This document shows positions 1 through 5,995 of a stretch of DNA of 5,995 bases, in pieces. How positions within the stretch are numbered: position 1 is the first letter of the stretch; each line of letters begins with the position of its first letter. Made by a program: the position numbers and the translations under genes. The DNA lies in contig JAUSPJ010000111.1 of assembly GCA_030655795.1 (NCBI GenBank), forward strand, positions 1-5,995. Direction: 5' to 3'. The DNA is from Fidelibacterota bacterium. GTDB taxonomy: Bacteria > Fidelibacterota > UBA2242. A model generated the notes under the pieces. The model was not told the DNA's origin, did no database searches, and was given only the letters and a program-made list of their open reading frames with translations.

Positions 1-1021
1 CCGTATAATTAATCATAATCACCGGATTTGCCGGAAATGTACTCCGGTTCCAGGAAAATTTTATACCGGTCTCGGACACATCAAATACACTTCCCGAAGC
101 CGGTAAGAGCAGATCAAAGGAACTCAGCAGGGCGCTGTCAACCTCTATTATCGCACCCAGACCGGAACCGATCAGACTGCCGGCGTCTTCATCTGAAACG
201 AAAAGATTCTCCAATGATACCGGATATGAACCGGCCTGCACTCCTGAATTTGTCTGGATAGTAATGATCAATTGGAAGTCAGTACTATCCGGAAGAAGTT
301 CGCCGGGTTTTGTTGCCGCGGCCAATATTCTTAATGCACCGTTGTCCAGTTCGCGATAATCCAGATACCAGCCTGCTCCGAATGGATTATTGCACATTAT
401 TCCAGTAAAAATATCCGCCGAATCGACAATATCAAACTGAAATCCGGCAATCGGCGCAAATGTCGACATCAAAATCGTCAGTTTTTTTGACCGGTCATAA
501 TATCCGATAGTATCGTCCAGCATATCAAAAACAACATCACTGCCGGTTATAGTCAGGTATTCAGTAGTTGTATCAGACGAAAGAATATTCCCGTACTGAT
601 CGCATATAATCTGATGCTCAGGTCTGAACGGATAAATTCCCGGACCGGCATCATCGTCTACGCGAATTAATAATCTCGCAATTTCGTGGCTTCCTCCGGC
701 AAAGCCCTGTAACCCGTCATCAAATCCAATTACTTTATGAACACCATTATATAGCTGATTTGTAGCTACAGTCCAGGAATCTACGTACGATGTTTGCTCA
801 TTAAATTGAATTTGAAGTAATTCAAAGGGTTCTGGCAAATGAGGAATATTGAATTGAAATCCACATACGGTTTCTGTGCTGCTCAGCACGACCGGAATTG
901 CAGCCGTATCGCCAGGATTTACAATTGTTGGTGTAAACGATAAATGTGTATCAGCCATAGCGCTTCCTGCGAATATGGACATAAAAAACAAAAATAATAT
1001 ATGCAAACTGGTTCTAAGCAT
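1..1021 (-). CDS. Secreted protein with two cohesin-like modules (3' end outside window)
   Basis: An uninterrupted minus-strand frame of 340 codons runs from an ATG at 1021 to the left edge, so the C-terminus is missing. Residues 1-23 form a classic signal peptide: a short basic start (MLRTS), a hydrophobic core (LHILFLFFMSIF) and an AMA cleavage site before Asp24. Residues ~25-155 and ~161-293 look like two copies of one beta-sandwich module. Each has a GFQF(N/D)I strand (54-59, 193-198) and ends in a segment of the type G-x-Y-P-(F/V) (128-132, 264-268). This pattern resembles the cohesin / carbohydrate-binding superfamily. From ~302 a third module begins (FDLLLPASGS, then FSW at 322-324), like the Ig/FN3 domains of FCB-group surface proteins. 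The gene overlaps the secA stop by 8 bp. An in-frame ATG at 1030 (adding MAQ) is an alternative start; neither has a strong Shine-Dalgarno, only AAGAAG just upstream of 1030. Export and the repeat are well supported; binding partner and function are unknown. A dockerin or sorting domain may lie beyond the edge. Confidence 0.85.
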   Translation of the reverse strand, partial: MLRTSLHILFLFFMSIFAGSAMADTHLSFTPTIVNPGDTAAIPVVLSSTETVCGFQFNIPHLPEPFELLQIQFNEQTSYVDSWTVATNQLYNGVHKVIGFDDGLQGFAGGSHEIARLLIRVDDDAGPGIYPFRPEHQIICDQYGNILSSDTTTEYLTITGSDVVFDMLDDTIGYYDRSKKLTILMSTFAPIAGFQFDIVDSADIFTGIMCNNPFGAGWYLDYRELDNGALRILAAATKPGELLPDSTDFQLIITIQTNSGVQAGSYPVSLENLFVSDEDAGSLIGSGLGAIIEVDSALLSSFDLLLPASGSVFDVSETGIKFSWNRSTFPANPVIMINYT

Positions 1022-4000
1022 TTGCGCCATGACACTTCTTATATTTCTTGCCGCTGCCGCAGGGACATGGATCATTGCGGCCAACTTTATCATCAACATG
1101 GACCGGTATCTGTTTTCTGGGCCGGTTATCAGACTGCATCGCCTGAACCTCCCGCTGCTGATCACTGGCGCCGGCCGCTAATCCCAATCCCGTCGAATCC
1201 TGATGTTCTATCCGAAATCGCTGAGGCCGGTGGAGTTGCTGGCGTTCCTGCTGCGGCCCGCCAAAATGCGCCCGAAAACACATTCTCAGTGTCTGCTTAT
1301 TTATTTCATTAATAATTTCCACGAATGCTTTGTAGGCTTCGCCTTTATATTCCAGCAGGGGATCTTTTTGCCCGTAAGCGCGCCAGTTGATTCCCTCTTT
1401 CAATTGATCCATGGAGTAGAGATGGTCCCGCCATTTTTCATCAATCGTCCGCAGGGTCACAAATTTTTCCAGGTAGCGCAACTGCTCCACGCCCATAAAC
1501 TGTTCTTTTTGCTCGTAATAATTTCGGGCCCGCGTGATAATTTCCCGGGCAACATTGGTTTCATGGGCATTGGACAGTTCCTGTAACGAAATGTCAATTC
1601 CCAGGGTGCTATTCAAATCCGACCGCAGGCTGTCCCAATCCCATTCCTCGGGAAGTGTTTTGGGATCCGTATAGGCGTTGACCGTATCGTTTACCCATTC
1701 ATCCAGGATTTCATACACTTCAACTTTAATGTTTTCTTCTTTCAGGGCATAATTGCGACGGTCATATATGATTTCCCGCTGCTGGTTCATAACATCGTCA
1801 TATTCCAGCAGATGCTTGCGGATACTGAAGTTGCGGCCTTCCACTTTCTTCTGGGCCCGTTCGATCGAGCGCGTCACCATCGAATGCGTAATGACCTGCC
1901 CCTCTTCGATTCCCATTTTGTCCATGATCGACGCGATTCGTTCCGAATTAAACAGCCGCATCAGGTCATCTTCCAGCGACAGAAAAAATCGTGAGGCTCC
2001 CGGATCGCCCTGGCGACCGCTTCGTCCGCGCAACTGCAGATCGATCCGGCGGGATTCGTGCCGTTCGGTTCCGATAATATATAGACCGCCGGCATCCTTT
2101 ACGCCTTCACCAAGTTTGATATCCGTTCCACGACCGGCCATATTAGTTGCAATGGTAACGGCGGATTTCTCCCCGGCCCGGGATACAATCTCGGCTTCGT
2201 GCTGATGTTGTTTGGCATTCAGAACATTATGCGGCAAACCACGACGTTTCAGCATCCGGCTGATGGTTTCCGACACTTCAACACTGATCGTACCAACCAG
2301 GACCGGCTGCCCGCGATGGTAGGCTTCCTCGATCTCGTCAATAATCGCGTTGTACTTTTCCCGGCGAGTCTTATAAACCTGATCTTCGTGATCGTCGCGG
2401 ACACAGGGTTCGTTGGTCGGAATTGCTATTACGCCCAGTTTATAAATATCTTCAAACTCGGCGGCTTCCGTCAATGCCGTACCCGTCATGCCGGCCAGTT
2501 TATTATACATCCGAAAATAATTCTGAATTGTAATGGTCGCAAAGGTCTGGGTTTCGGCTTCAACCTTGACTTTTTCTTTGGCTTCGATTGCCTGGTGCAA
2601 GCCGTCGCTGTAACGCCTCCCCGGAAGAATACGACCGGTAAATTCATCGACAATCAGCACTTTTCCGTCCTGAACAACATATTCCACATCCTTCTCATAC
2701 AATGTATACGAACGCAGGAGTTGTGAAATATTGTGAAACCGGTCAGAAATCTCGGAATGTTTCTGATCCAGTTCCATTTTTTGCTTTTCTTTTTCAGAAT
2801 CGCTGAGTCCGGCGTCTTCATCAATTCCTACAAACTCTTCCGCCAGATCGGGAACGACCAGCTCGCCGACTTTTATTCCCAGTAGTAAGGCCAGTTTCTC
2901 TTCACCCTTCGGGGTCAGGGTAATATTATGCTGTTTTTCCTCAATATAGTAAAACAGGTCCTCGAAAAACTCATCCTGACTCATGGATTGCCCTGTCTTG
3001 GAATTGGTGAGCAGCAGAAACTCTCTTTCACCCTGCTGCAACAGGCGCTGGTAAGCGGAATCTTCCAGTAACTTACGCAGTCGCCGGTTCTTGGGCGTTC
3101 CCTGAGATGCAACATACAACTTTCGGGCAAGTTCCTCAGGTTTCTTCTCATCTTCGAGAGTATTCGGGAATTCAGCCAGAATCCGGGTAACATTTTCCTG
3201 TTGAAAACGGACCAGGCTTGCAATCGCCGGATTCAGCTTATCATATTTCTCATGCCGTGAGCTGGAAACCGGCCCTGAAATAATCAACGGCGTCCGGGCT
3301 TCATCGATCAGGATATTATCGACCTCGTCAACAATACAGTAATAATATTCACGCTGAACCTGATCTTCGGCGGATATGGCCATATTATCACGCAGGTAAT
3401 CGAATCCAAACTCATTATTGGTTCCGTATGTAATATCACGGCTGTACATCTCTTTGCGCTCATCGCTGTCCATGCTGTTCAGGATACAGCCGACAGTCAA
3501 ACCCAGTTCGGTATATATCCGTCCCATCCACTCACTGTCCCGTTGGGCCAGGTAATCGTTCACCGTTACCAGATGAACGCCGCGCCCGGTCAAGGCGTTG
3601 AGATAGACAGGCAGGGTGGCAACCAGGGTTTTACCTTCACCGGTTTTCATTTCGGATATCTTGCCCTGATGCAATACGATGCCGCCAATTAGCTGAACAT
3701 CATAGGGGACCATTTCCCAGCGAATTTTCTGGCCGACGATGGTCCATTCCCGGCCGGAAAGCCGTTGGCAGACCTCTTTTACCATCGCAAACGCTTCCGG
3801 CAGAATCTCATCGAGAACTTCCTGCTCGGCAGCGATGATCCGCTTGTGCTGCTCATCACGCCCAAGGTTCGAATTCACTAAATCTGCTTCGGCAGCCTTG
3901 CGGGCATCCGTAATCATCTGCTGAAATTCCGCTGTTCGCCCCTGCAGTTGTTCAATTGATTTAGTATTTAGCGTGGGACATATTTCATTTATTTTATCGA

Positions 4001-4076
4001 CAACAGGCAGGATTTTTTTTATCTCCCTGCCCGACGAAGTTCCAAATACTGATGTTAACAGTGATCCGATGCCCAT
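1014..4076 (-). CDS. secA: Preprotein translocase subunit SecA
   Basis: SecA is the ATPase motor that drives unfolded preproteins through the SecYEG channel at the inner membrane. All landmarks are present in this 1020-aa protein: Walker A MKTGEGKT (143-150), Walker B/DEAD-type DEVD (250-253) followed by ILIDEARTPLIISG, YNKLAGMTGTA (524-534), ATNMAGRGTDI (643-653), the arginine-finger motif QLRGRSGRQGDPG (681-693), the IRA1 helix region TIDEKWRDHL (877-886) with QKDPLLEYK (903-911), and a C-terminal zinc-binding tail with C1004, C1006, C1015 and H1016. The preprotein cross-linking domain (~228-462) is much longer than in E. coli SecA, with extra residues at roughly 292-372 and 415-447; the first insert matches my memory of Bacteroidota/Chlorobi-type SecA. 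A basic, Gln/Arg-rich linker (~940-995) precedes the zinc tail. The ATG at 4076 is preceded by GGAG at 4081-4084, 4 nt away, which fixes the start. The gene lies 106 bp after nusB and overlaps the following secreted-protein gene by 8 bp. Confidence 0.98.
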   Translation of the reverse strand: MGIGSLLTSVFGTSSGREIKKILPVVDKINEICPTLNTKSIEQLQGRTAEFQQMITDARKAAEADLVNSNLGRDEQHKRIIAAEQEVLDEILPEAFAMVKEVCQRLSGREWTIVGQKIRWEMVPYDVQLIGGIVLHQGKISEMKTGEGKTLVATLPVYLNALTGRGVHLVTVNDYLAQRDSEWMGRIYTELGLTVGCILNSMDSDERKEMYSRDITYGTNNEFGFDYLRDNMAISAEDQVQREYYYCIVDEVDNILIDEARTPLIISGPVSSSRHEKYDKLNPAIASLVRFQQENVTRILAEFPNTLEDEKKPEELARKLYVASQGTPKNRRLRKLLEDSAYQRLLQQGEREFLLLTNSKTGQSMSQDEFFEDLFYYIEEKQHNITLTPKGEEKLALLLGIKVGELVVPDLAEEFVGIDEDAGLSDSEKEKQKMELDQKHSEISDRFHNISQLLRSYTLYEKDVEYVVQDGKVLIVDEFTGRILPGRRYSDGLHQAIEAKEKVKVEAETQTFATITIQNYFRMYNKLAGMTGTALTEAAEFEDIYKLGVIAIPTNEPCVRDDHEDQVYKTRREKYNAIIDEIEEAYHRGQPVLVGTISVEVSETISRMLKRRGLPHNVLNAKQHQHEAEIVSRAGEKSAVTIATNMAGRGTDIKLGEGVKDAGGLYIIGTERHESRRIDLQLRGRSGRQGDPGASRFFLSLEDDLMRLFNSERIASIMDKMGIEEGQVITHSMVTRSIERAQKKVEGRNFSIRKHLLEYDDVMNQQREIIYDRRNYALKEENIKVEVYEILDEWVNDTVNAYTDPKTLPEEWDWDSLRSDLNSTLGIDISLQELSNAHETNVAREIITRARNYYEQKEQFMGVEQLRYLEKFVTLRTIDEKWRDHLYSMDQLKEGINWRAYGQKDPLLEYKGEAYKAFVEIINEINKQTLRMCFRAHFGGPQQERQQLHRPQRFRIEHQDSTGLGLAAGASDQQREVQAMQSDNRPRKQIPVHVDDKVGRNDPCPCGSGKKYKKCHGANA

Positions 4077-4080
4077 TTTA

Positions 4081-4084
4081 CTCC
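4081..4084 (-). promoter_or_regulatory. Shine-Dalgarno of secA
   Basis: On the minus strand the sequence reads GGAG-TAAA-ATG, a ribosome-binding core 4 nt before the secA ATG. It supports the start at 4076, which also gives the expected SecA N-terminus (MGIGSLLTSVFG). Confidence 0.75.
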
Positions 4085-4094
4085 AACTTCATTT

Positions 4095-4100
4095 ATTATA
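4095..4100 (-). promoter_or_regulatory. Possible -10 element upstream of secA
   Basis: The minus strand carries a perfect TATAAT 18 nt before the secA ATG. Transcription from it would give a leader of only about a dozen nucleotides containing the GGAG site. No convincing -35 is seen; the best is TTTAAA at a 19-nt spacing. The region is A+T-rich, so a chance match is likely. If real, secA would have its own promoter in addition to read-through from nusB. Confidence 0.25.
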
Positions 4101-4182
4101 CGAAAATGTCATCCATTTTTTTAAATATCAGACCATCCAATAGTTCCACAGTAAACTATTACTATATCAGACGGTAAACGAG

Positions 4183-4611
4183 TTATTCTTTTTTTCCGGC
4201 CTGCTCATCAATCATATGCAAAACCGCGTCCAGAATGCCATTGACAAAAGCGCTGCTGTCGTCCGTAGAGTATTTTTTAGCAATCTCAATTGCCTCGGAA
4301 ATCGACACTTTTGGCGGAATATCATCAAAGTATAAGAACTCACAGATCGCCATGCGGATTATCAGCCGGTCAATAACGGCAATTCGTTCAAAATCCCAGT
4401 TCTCTGATTTGGCTCTTATGTATTGATCTAATTCTTTTTTATGAACAACAGTGGATTCAAAGATTTCCCGGGCAAAGGGTTTCAATTCTTCCGGTAGTTC
4501 TTCTGACTTGTCAATGATATTGGTTTTGACGATTTTTATACTATCCTCGGATAGTTCTTGAGCATATATGGCCTGTAGCGCCGTTTCCCGTGCGAGTCGT
4601 CTTTCTCTCAT
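4183..4611 (-). CDS. nusB: Transcription antitermination protein NusB
   Basis: NusB is a small all-helical RNA-binding protein that, with NusE (ribosomal protein S10), binds boxA RNA and helps RNA polymerase resist termination, notably in rRNA operons. The 142-aa product has family hallmarks: a basic N-terminus (MRERRLARETALQAIYAQE) with the arginine-rich RNA-binding surface, the central NW-FERIAVIDRLIIRMAICEFL block (71-92), the IPPKVSISEAIEIAKKY block (98-114) and the C-terminal SSAFVNGILDAVL (119-131). The length is typical of the family. There are two candidate starts: ATG at 4611, with an AAGG 10 nt upstream, or TTG at 4617 (adding two residues), with the same AAGG only 4 nt away. I chose ATG because its spacing is less cramped and the N-terminus fits the family. 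The gene heads the minus-strand group, followed by secA, and is divergent from the ROK kinase gene. Confidence 0.95.
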   Translation of the reverse strand: MRERRLARETALQAIYAQELSEDSIKIVKTNIIDKSEELPEELKPFAREIFESTVVHKKELDQYIRAKSENWDFERIAVIDRLIIRMAICEFLYFDDIPPKVSISEAIEIAKKYSTDDSSAFVNGILDAVLHMIDEQAGKKE

Positions 4612-4617
4612 TTTCAA

Positions 4618-4843
4618 CTAACCTTTTCCAAAAACAAAAAGATATCGCTGGGAATTTACACCTTTTTTTTCATCCAGGACACAATTAAATCAGGAATTTA
4701 AAAAATCCTGGGAATTTGAATCTGAATCTCAATAAAGATTTTAAAAATCCCCTATCTATAAAATTAAAATTGTTTAAATTTCAGGTCGTACAATTGTCAA
4801 ATAAATGCATATTCAACAAACCCAAATTGAGAGGAAAATCCAT
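4618..4843. promoter_or_regulatory. A+T-rich divergent control region between nusB and the ROK kinase gene
   Basis: This stretch separates two divergent genes, so promoters for both should lie here, but no good pair of hexamers is seen. Candidates are a minus-strand TTGACA (4795-4800) without a matching -10 at 16-18 nt, and plus-strand TACAAT (4789-4794) and TATAAA (4757-4762) without good -35 partners. Visible structure: a 10-bp direct repeat CTGGGAATTT at 4648-4657 and 4708-4717, a related CAGGAATTT at 4691-4699, a short inverted repeat CAGGA/TCCTG (4691-4695, 4706-4710), and the palindrome ACAATTGT (4790-4797). I see no coding sequence or RNA gene. The role as control region is inferred from gene orientation. 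Confidence 0.45.
4829..4834 (+). promoter_or_regulatory. Shine-Dalgarno of the ROK kinase gene
   Basis: GAGAGG lies 9 nt before TTG 4844, 15 nt before ATG 4850 and downstream of the in-frame ATG at 4805. It argues against the 4805 start, which has no ribosome-binding site of its own, and favours TTG 4844 over ATG 4850 on spacing. Confidence 0.6.
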
Positions 4844-5806
4844 TTGAATATGAATTATTATCTCGGAATCGATTTTGGCGGAACTGAAATCAAGATCGGG
4901 ATTATCAACGACACCGGAACCATCATTATTAAAAATAAGTACGTCACCGACACAACTAAGTCCGGCGATGAAATTGTGGCCCACATTGCCGATTGCGCTT
5001 TGGAATTAATTGGAAAATCCGGCATCCCGAAAAGCGCTATCAAGGGCGCCGGCATCGGTTCTCCGGGGCTGCTTGACCCGGAAAAAGGTCTTCTGAAAGT
5101 CGTGACCAATGTCCCGCAACTGAACGGTATCAATTTCGCTGAAGGCATTGGCAGCCGTTTGGGAATTCCGGCATTTTTGGATAATGACGTGAATGCCATG
5201 ACTCTGGGTGAATTTTTCTTCGGCGCCGGCAAAGGCTATAAACATATCATCGGCTTGACGTTGGGAACGGGTGTCGGCGGCGGAATTATTCTGAATGGCG
5301 AACTGCATCGCGGCGCCAGTTTTACCGCCGGTGAAATCGGCCACATGTCTATCGCTACCGACGGGCTTTATTGCCCTTGCGGCAATTACGGTTGTCTGGA
5401 GCGCTATATCGGCAAAGACGGTATCGTCACTCGTTTTACGGCATTTAAGAACAAAGGCATCGAAACCAGTATTGACAAATATCTGGAAGACGGAAAAATC
5501 ACACCGAAAGCCATCGCTATAGCAGCCGCCGATGGTGATAAACTGTCAACCGAAGTTCTGTCTGAAACCGGGAAAATTCTGGGAATAGCCCTGGCGACCC
5601 TGACTAACGTTCTCAACCCCGAAATTTTTATAGTAGGCGGCGGCATCGCCAATGCCGGCGACTTGATCCTCGAACCGGCCCGTCATGAATTGATCAAACG
5701 GGCCTATACCATTCCGGCCCGTGCGGTCAAAGTCGTCCCGGCGTCCCTGAAAAATGATGCTGGAATCGTCGGTTCGGCCTCAATCGCTGTGGCAAAACTG
5801 AAATAA
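4844..5806 (+). CDS. ROK-family sugar kinase, probably glucokinase
   Basis: ROK kinases phosphorylate hexoses (glucose, mannose, N-acetylglucosamine and relatives) with ATP in the cytoplasm, feeding glycolysis or amino-sugar metabolism. Numbered from the ATG at 4850, the protein shows the phosphate-binding loop GIDFGGTEIK (6-15), GAGIGSPGLLD (66-76), the sugar-binding/catalytic segment LDNDVNA with D113 as the likely catalytic base, the ROK signature LGTGVGGGIILNGELHRGA (138-156), GEIGHM with E162 and H165, the zinc-binding C175-P-C177-G with C182 and then E184, and a late IVGGGIANAG (261-270) adenosine-site loop. At about 320 aa it is full length for a ROK kinase, with no DNA-binding helix-turn-helix in front, so it is a kinase and not a ROK repressor. 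Glucose is the most likely substrate by general similarity, but sequence motifs alone do not separate glucokinase from mannokinase or GlcNAc kinase. Start: TTG 4844 has GAGAGG at 9 nt; ATG 4850 is the alternative; ATG 4805 is longer but lacks a ribosome-binding site. It is the only plus-strand gene, and a terminator-like hairpin follows its stop. Confidence 0.93.
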   Translation: MNMNYYLGIDFGGTEIKIGIINDTGTIIIKNKYVTDTTKSGDEIVAHIADCALELIGKSGIPKSAIKGAGIGSPGLLDPEKGLLKVVTNVPQLNGINFAEGIGSRLGIPAFLDNDVNAMTLGEFFFGAGKGYKHIIGLTLGTGVGGGIILNGELHRGASFTAGEIGHMSIATDGLYCPCGNYGCLERYIGKDGIVTRFTAFKNKGIETSIDKYLEDGKITPKAIAIAAADGDKLSTEVLSETGKILGIALATLTNVLNPEIFIVGGGIANAGDLILEPARHELIKRAYTIPARAVKVVPASLKNDAGIVGSASIAVAKLK

Positions 5807-5811
5807 TATCG

Positions 5812-5854
5812 AAACCCGTTTGGCCCGGTAAACTGGACTGAAAACGGGGTTTTT
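5812..5854 (+). terminator. Rho-independent terminator-like hairpin after the ROK kinase gene
   Basis: Starting 5 nt after the stop codon, AAACCCGTTT (5812-5821) can pair with AAACGGGGTTT (5842-5852). One G must bulge; the core CCCGTTT/AAACGGG is 7 bp. The 3' arm merges into a TTTTT run (5850-5854). The loop is about 20 nt, longer than usual. Position and T-run fit the terminator of the kinase gene. Confidence 0.6.
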
Positions 5855-5857
5855 ACG

Positions 5858-5897
5858 TCAAACCTGTTTCCGATGCGCGGCGGCTAAACAGGTTTGA
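5858..5897. repeat. Perfect 12-bp inverted repeat (second hairpin)
   Basis: TCAAACCTGTTT (5858-5869) is exactly complementary to AAACAGGTTTGA (5886-5897), with a G+C-rich 16-nt loop that can add a CCG/CGG pairing. No T-run follows on either strand, so it is not a standard intrinsic terminator. It sits 3 nt after the T-run of the first hairpin. It could be a backup transcript-end structure, a dispersed intergenic palindrome or a protein-binding site; the sequence does not decide. Confidence 0.7.
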
Positions 5898-5932
5898 ACA
5901 GCCTATAATCAGGCAACGGAGCACAGCCCCGA

Positions 5933-5995
5933 TCAATCTAATTGTTCATCCAATTCATGAACGCAGTGCCATGGCAATACCCGTCCCTCTGACCG
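5933..5995 (-). CDS. Possible 3' end of a gene entering from the right edge
   Basis: All three minus-strand frames are open from the right edge for some distance: one stops with TGA at 5933 (ending HELDEQLD), one with TAG at 5938 (ending FMNWMNN) and one with TGA at 5955 (ending GTGIAMALRS). Such short lengths occur by chance, so a gene here is not proved. The listed frame is the longest, and a converging gene ending here would suit the hairpins between it and the kinase gene. I recognise no family. On the plus strand only a short ATG frame (5971 to the edge) is seen, without a ribosome-binding site. Confidence 0.2.
   Translation of the reverse strand, partial: RSEGRVLPWHCVHELDEQLD

Noticed and set aside
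28..261. Small plus-strand frame of 77 codons near the left edge
   Set aside because: It is antisense to the continuous secreted-protein frame, and its composition (Arg/Ser/Pro-rich) is typical of a shadow frame.
876..1312. Plus-strand open frames across the secA end and the start of the secreted-protein gene
   Set aside because: They lie opposite well-supported minus-strand genes, have no family resemblance and no ribosome-binding site; they are shadows.
2038..2040. Leu at SecA position 680 where E. coli has Asn (RRIDNQLRG)
   Set aside because: This position varies in the family (Arg in many Bacteroidota as I recall), and all neighbouring catalytic residues are intact, so it does not suggest altered function.
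4139..4160. 7-bp inverted repeat AATAGTT/AACTATT between nusB and secA
   Set aside because: The stem is A+T-rich and weak, and on the minus strand no T-run follows it directly. I do not support a terminator here, and the distance to secA is compatible with read-through.
4121..4182. Possible tRNA or small RNA in the nusB-secA gap
   Set aside because: No cloverleaf arms, T-loop GTTC-type motif in context or stable G+C-rich structure is visible.
4805..4843. Longer kinase start at ATG 4805
   Set aside because: The extra 15 residues precede the usual ROK N-terminus, there is no ribosome-binding site before 4805, and a clear GAGAGG lies inside this stretch.

Overview
The window holds four recognisable protein-coding genes, plus one possible gene end at the right edge. 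A minus-strand block reads from about 4611 down to the left edge: nusB (transcription antitermination factor), then secA (preprotein translocase ATPase), then a secreted protein with two cohesin-like modules that runs off the window. A single plus-strand gene, a ROK-family sugar kinase (glucokinase-like), lies at 4844-5806 and is divergent from nusB. Downstream of it is a hairpin-rich intergenic stretch.

The organism is a bacterium. Three traits fit the wider FCB assemblage (Bacteroidota and Chlorobi relatives, and candidate phyla such as Zixibacteria). First, SecA is long (1020 aa) and carries an extra segment in its preprotein-binding region, of the kind I know from Bacteroidota/Chlorobi-type SecA. 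Second, it ends in the Cys3-His zinc motif. Third, the secreted neighbour has cohesin-like repeats followed by the start of an Ig/FN3-like module, an architecture common in those groups. This placement is inference and cannot be fixed to a phylum without a search.

Layout. 1-1030: left-truncated secreted protein. 1014-4076: secA, overlapping the previous gene by 8 bp. 4077-4182: nusB-secA gap with a good Shine-Dalgarno and a possible -10 for secA. 4183-4611/4617: nusB. 4618-4843: A+T-rich divergent control region with short repeats. 4844-5806: ROK kinase. 5807-5897: a terminator-like hairpin and a perfect 12-bp inverted repeat. 5898-5995: no identifiable gene, but open minus-strand frames enter from the right edge.

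The minus-strand genes fit an ordinary housekeeping cluster (transcription factor, export motor) followed by an exported protein that is itself a likely SecA client. The kinase looks metabolically independent. I did not find a convincing undescribed system. The points most worth a second look are the secA/secreted-protein overlap, the double-module secreted protein and the hairpin pair after the kinase gene.
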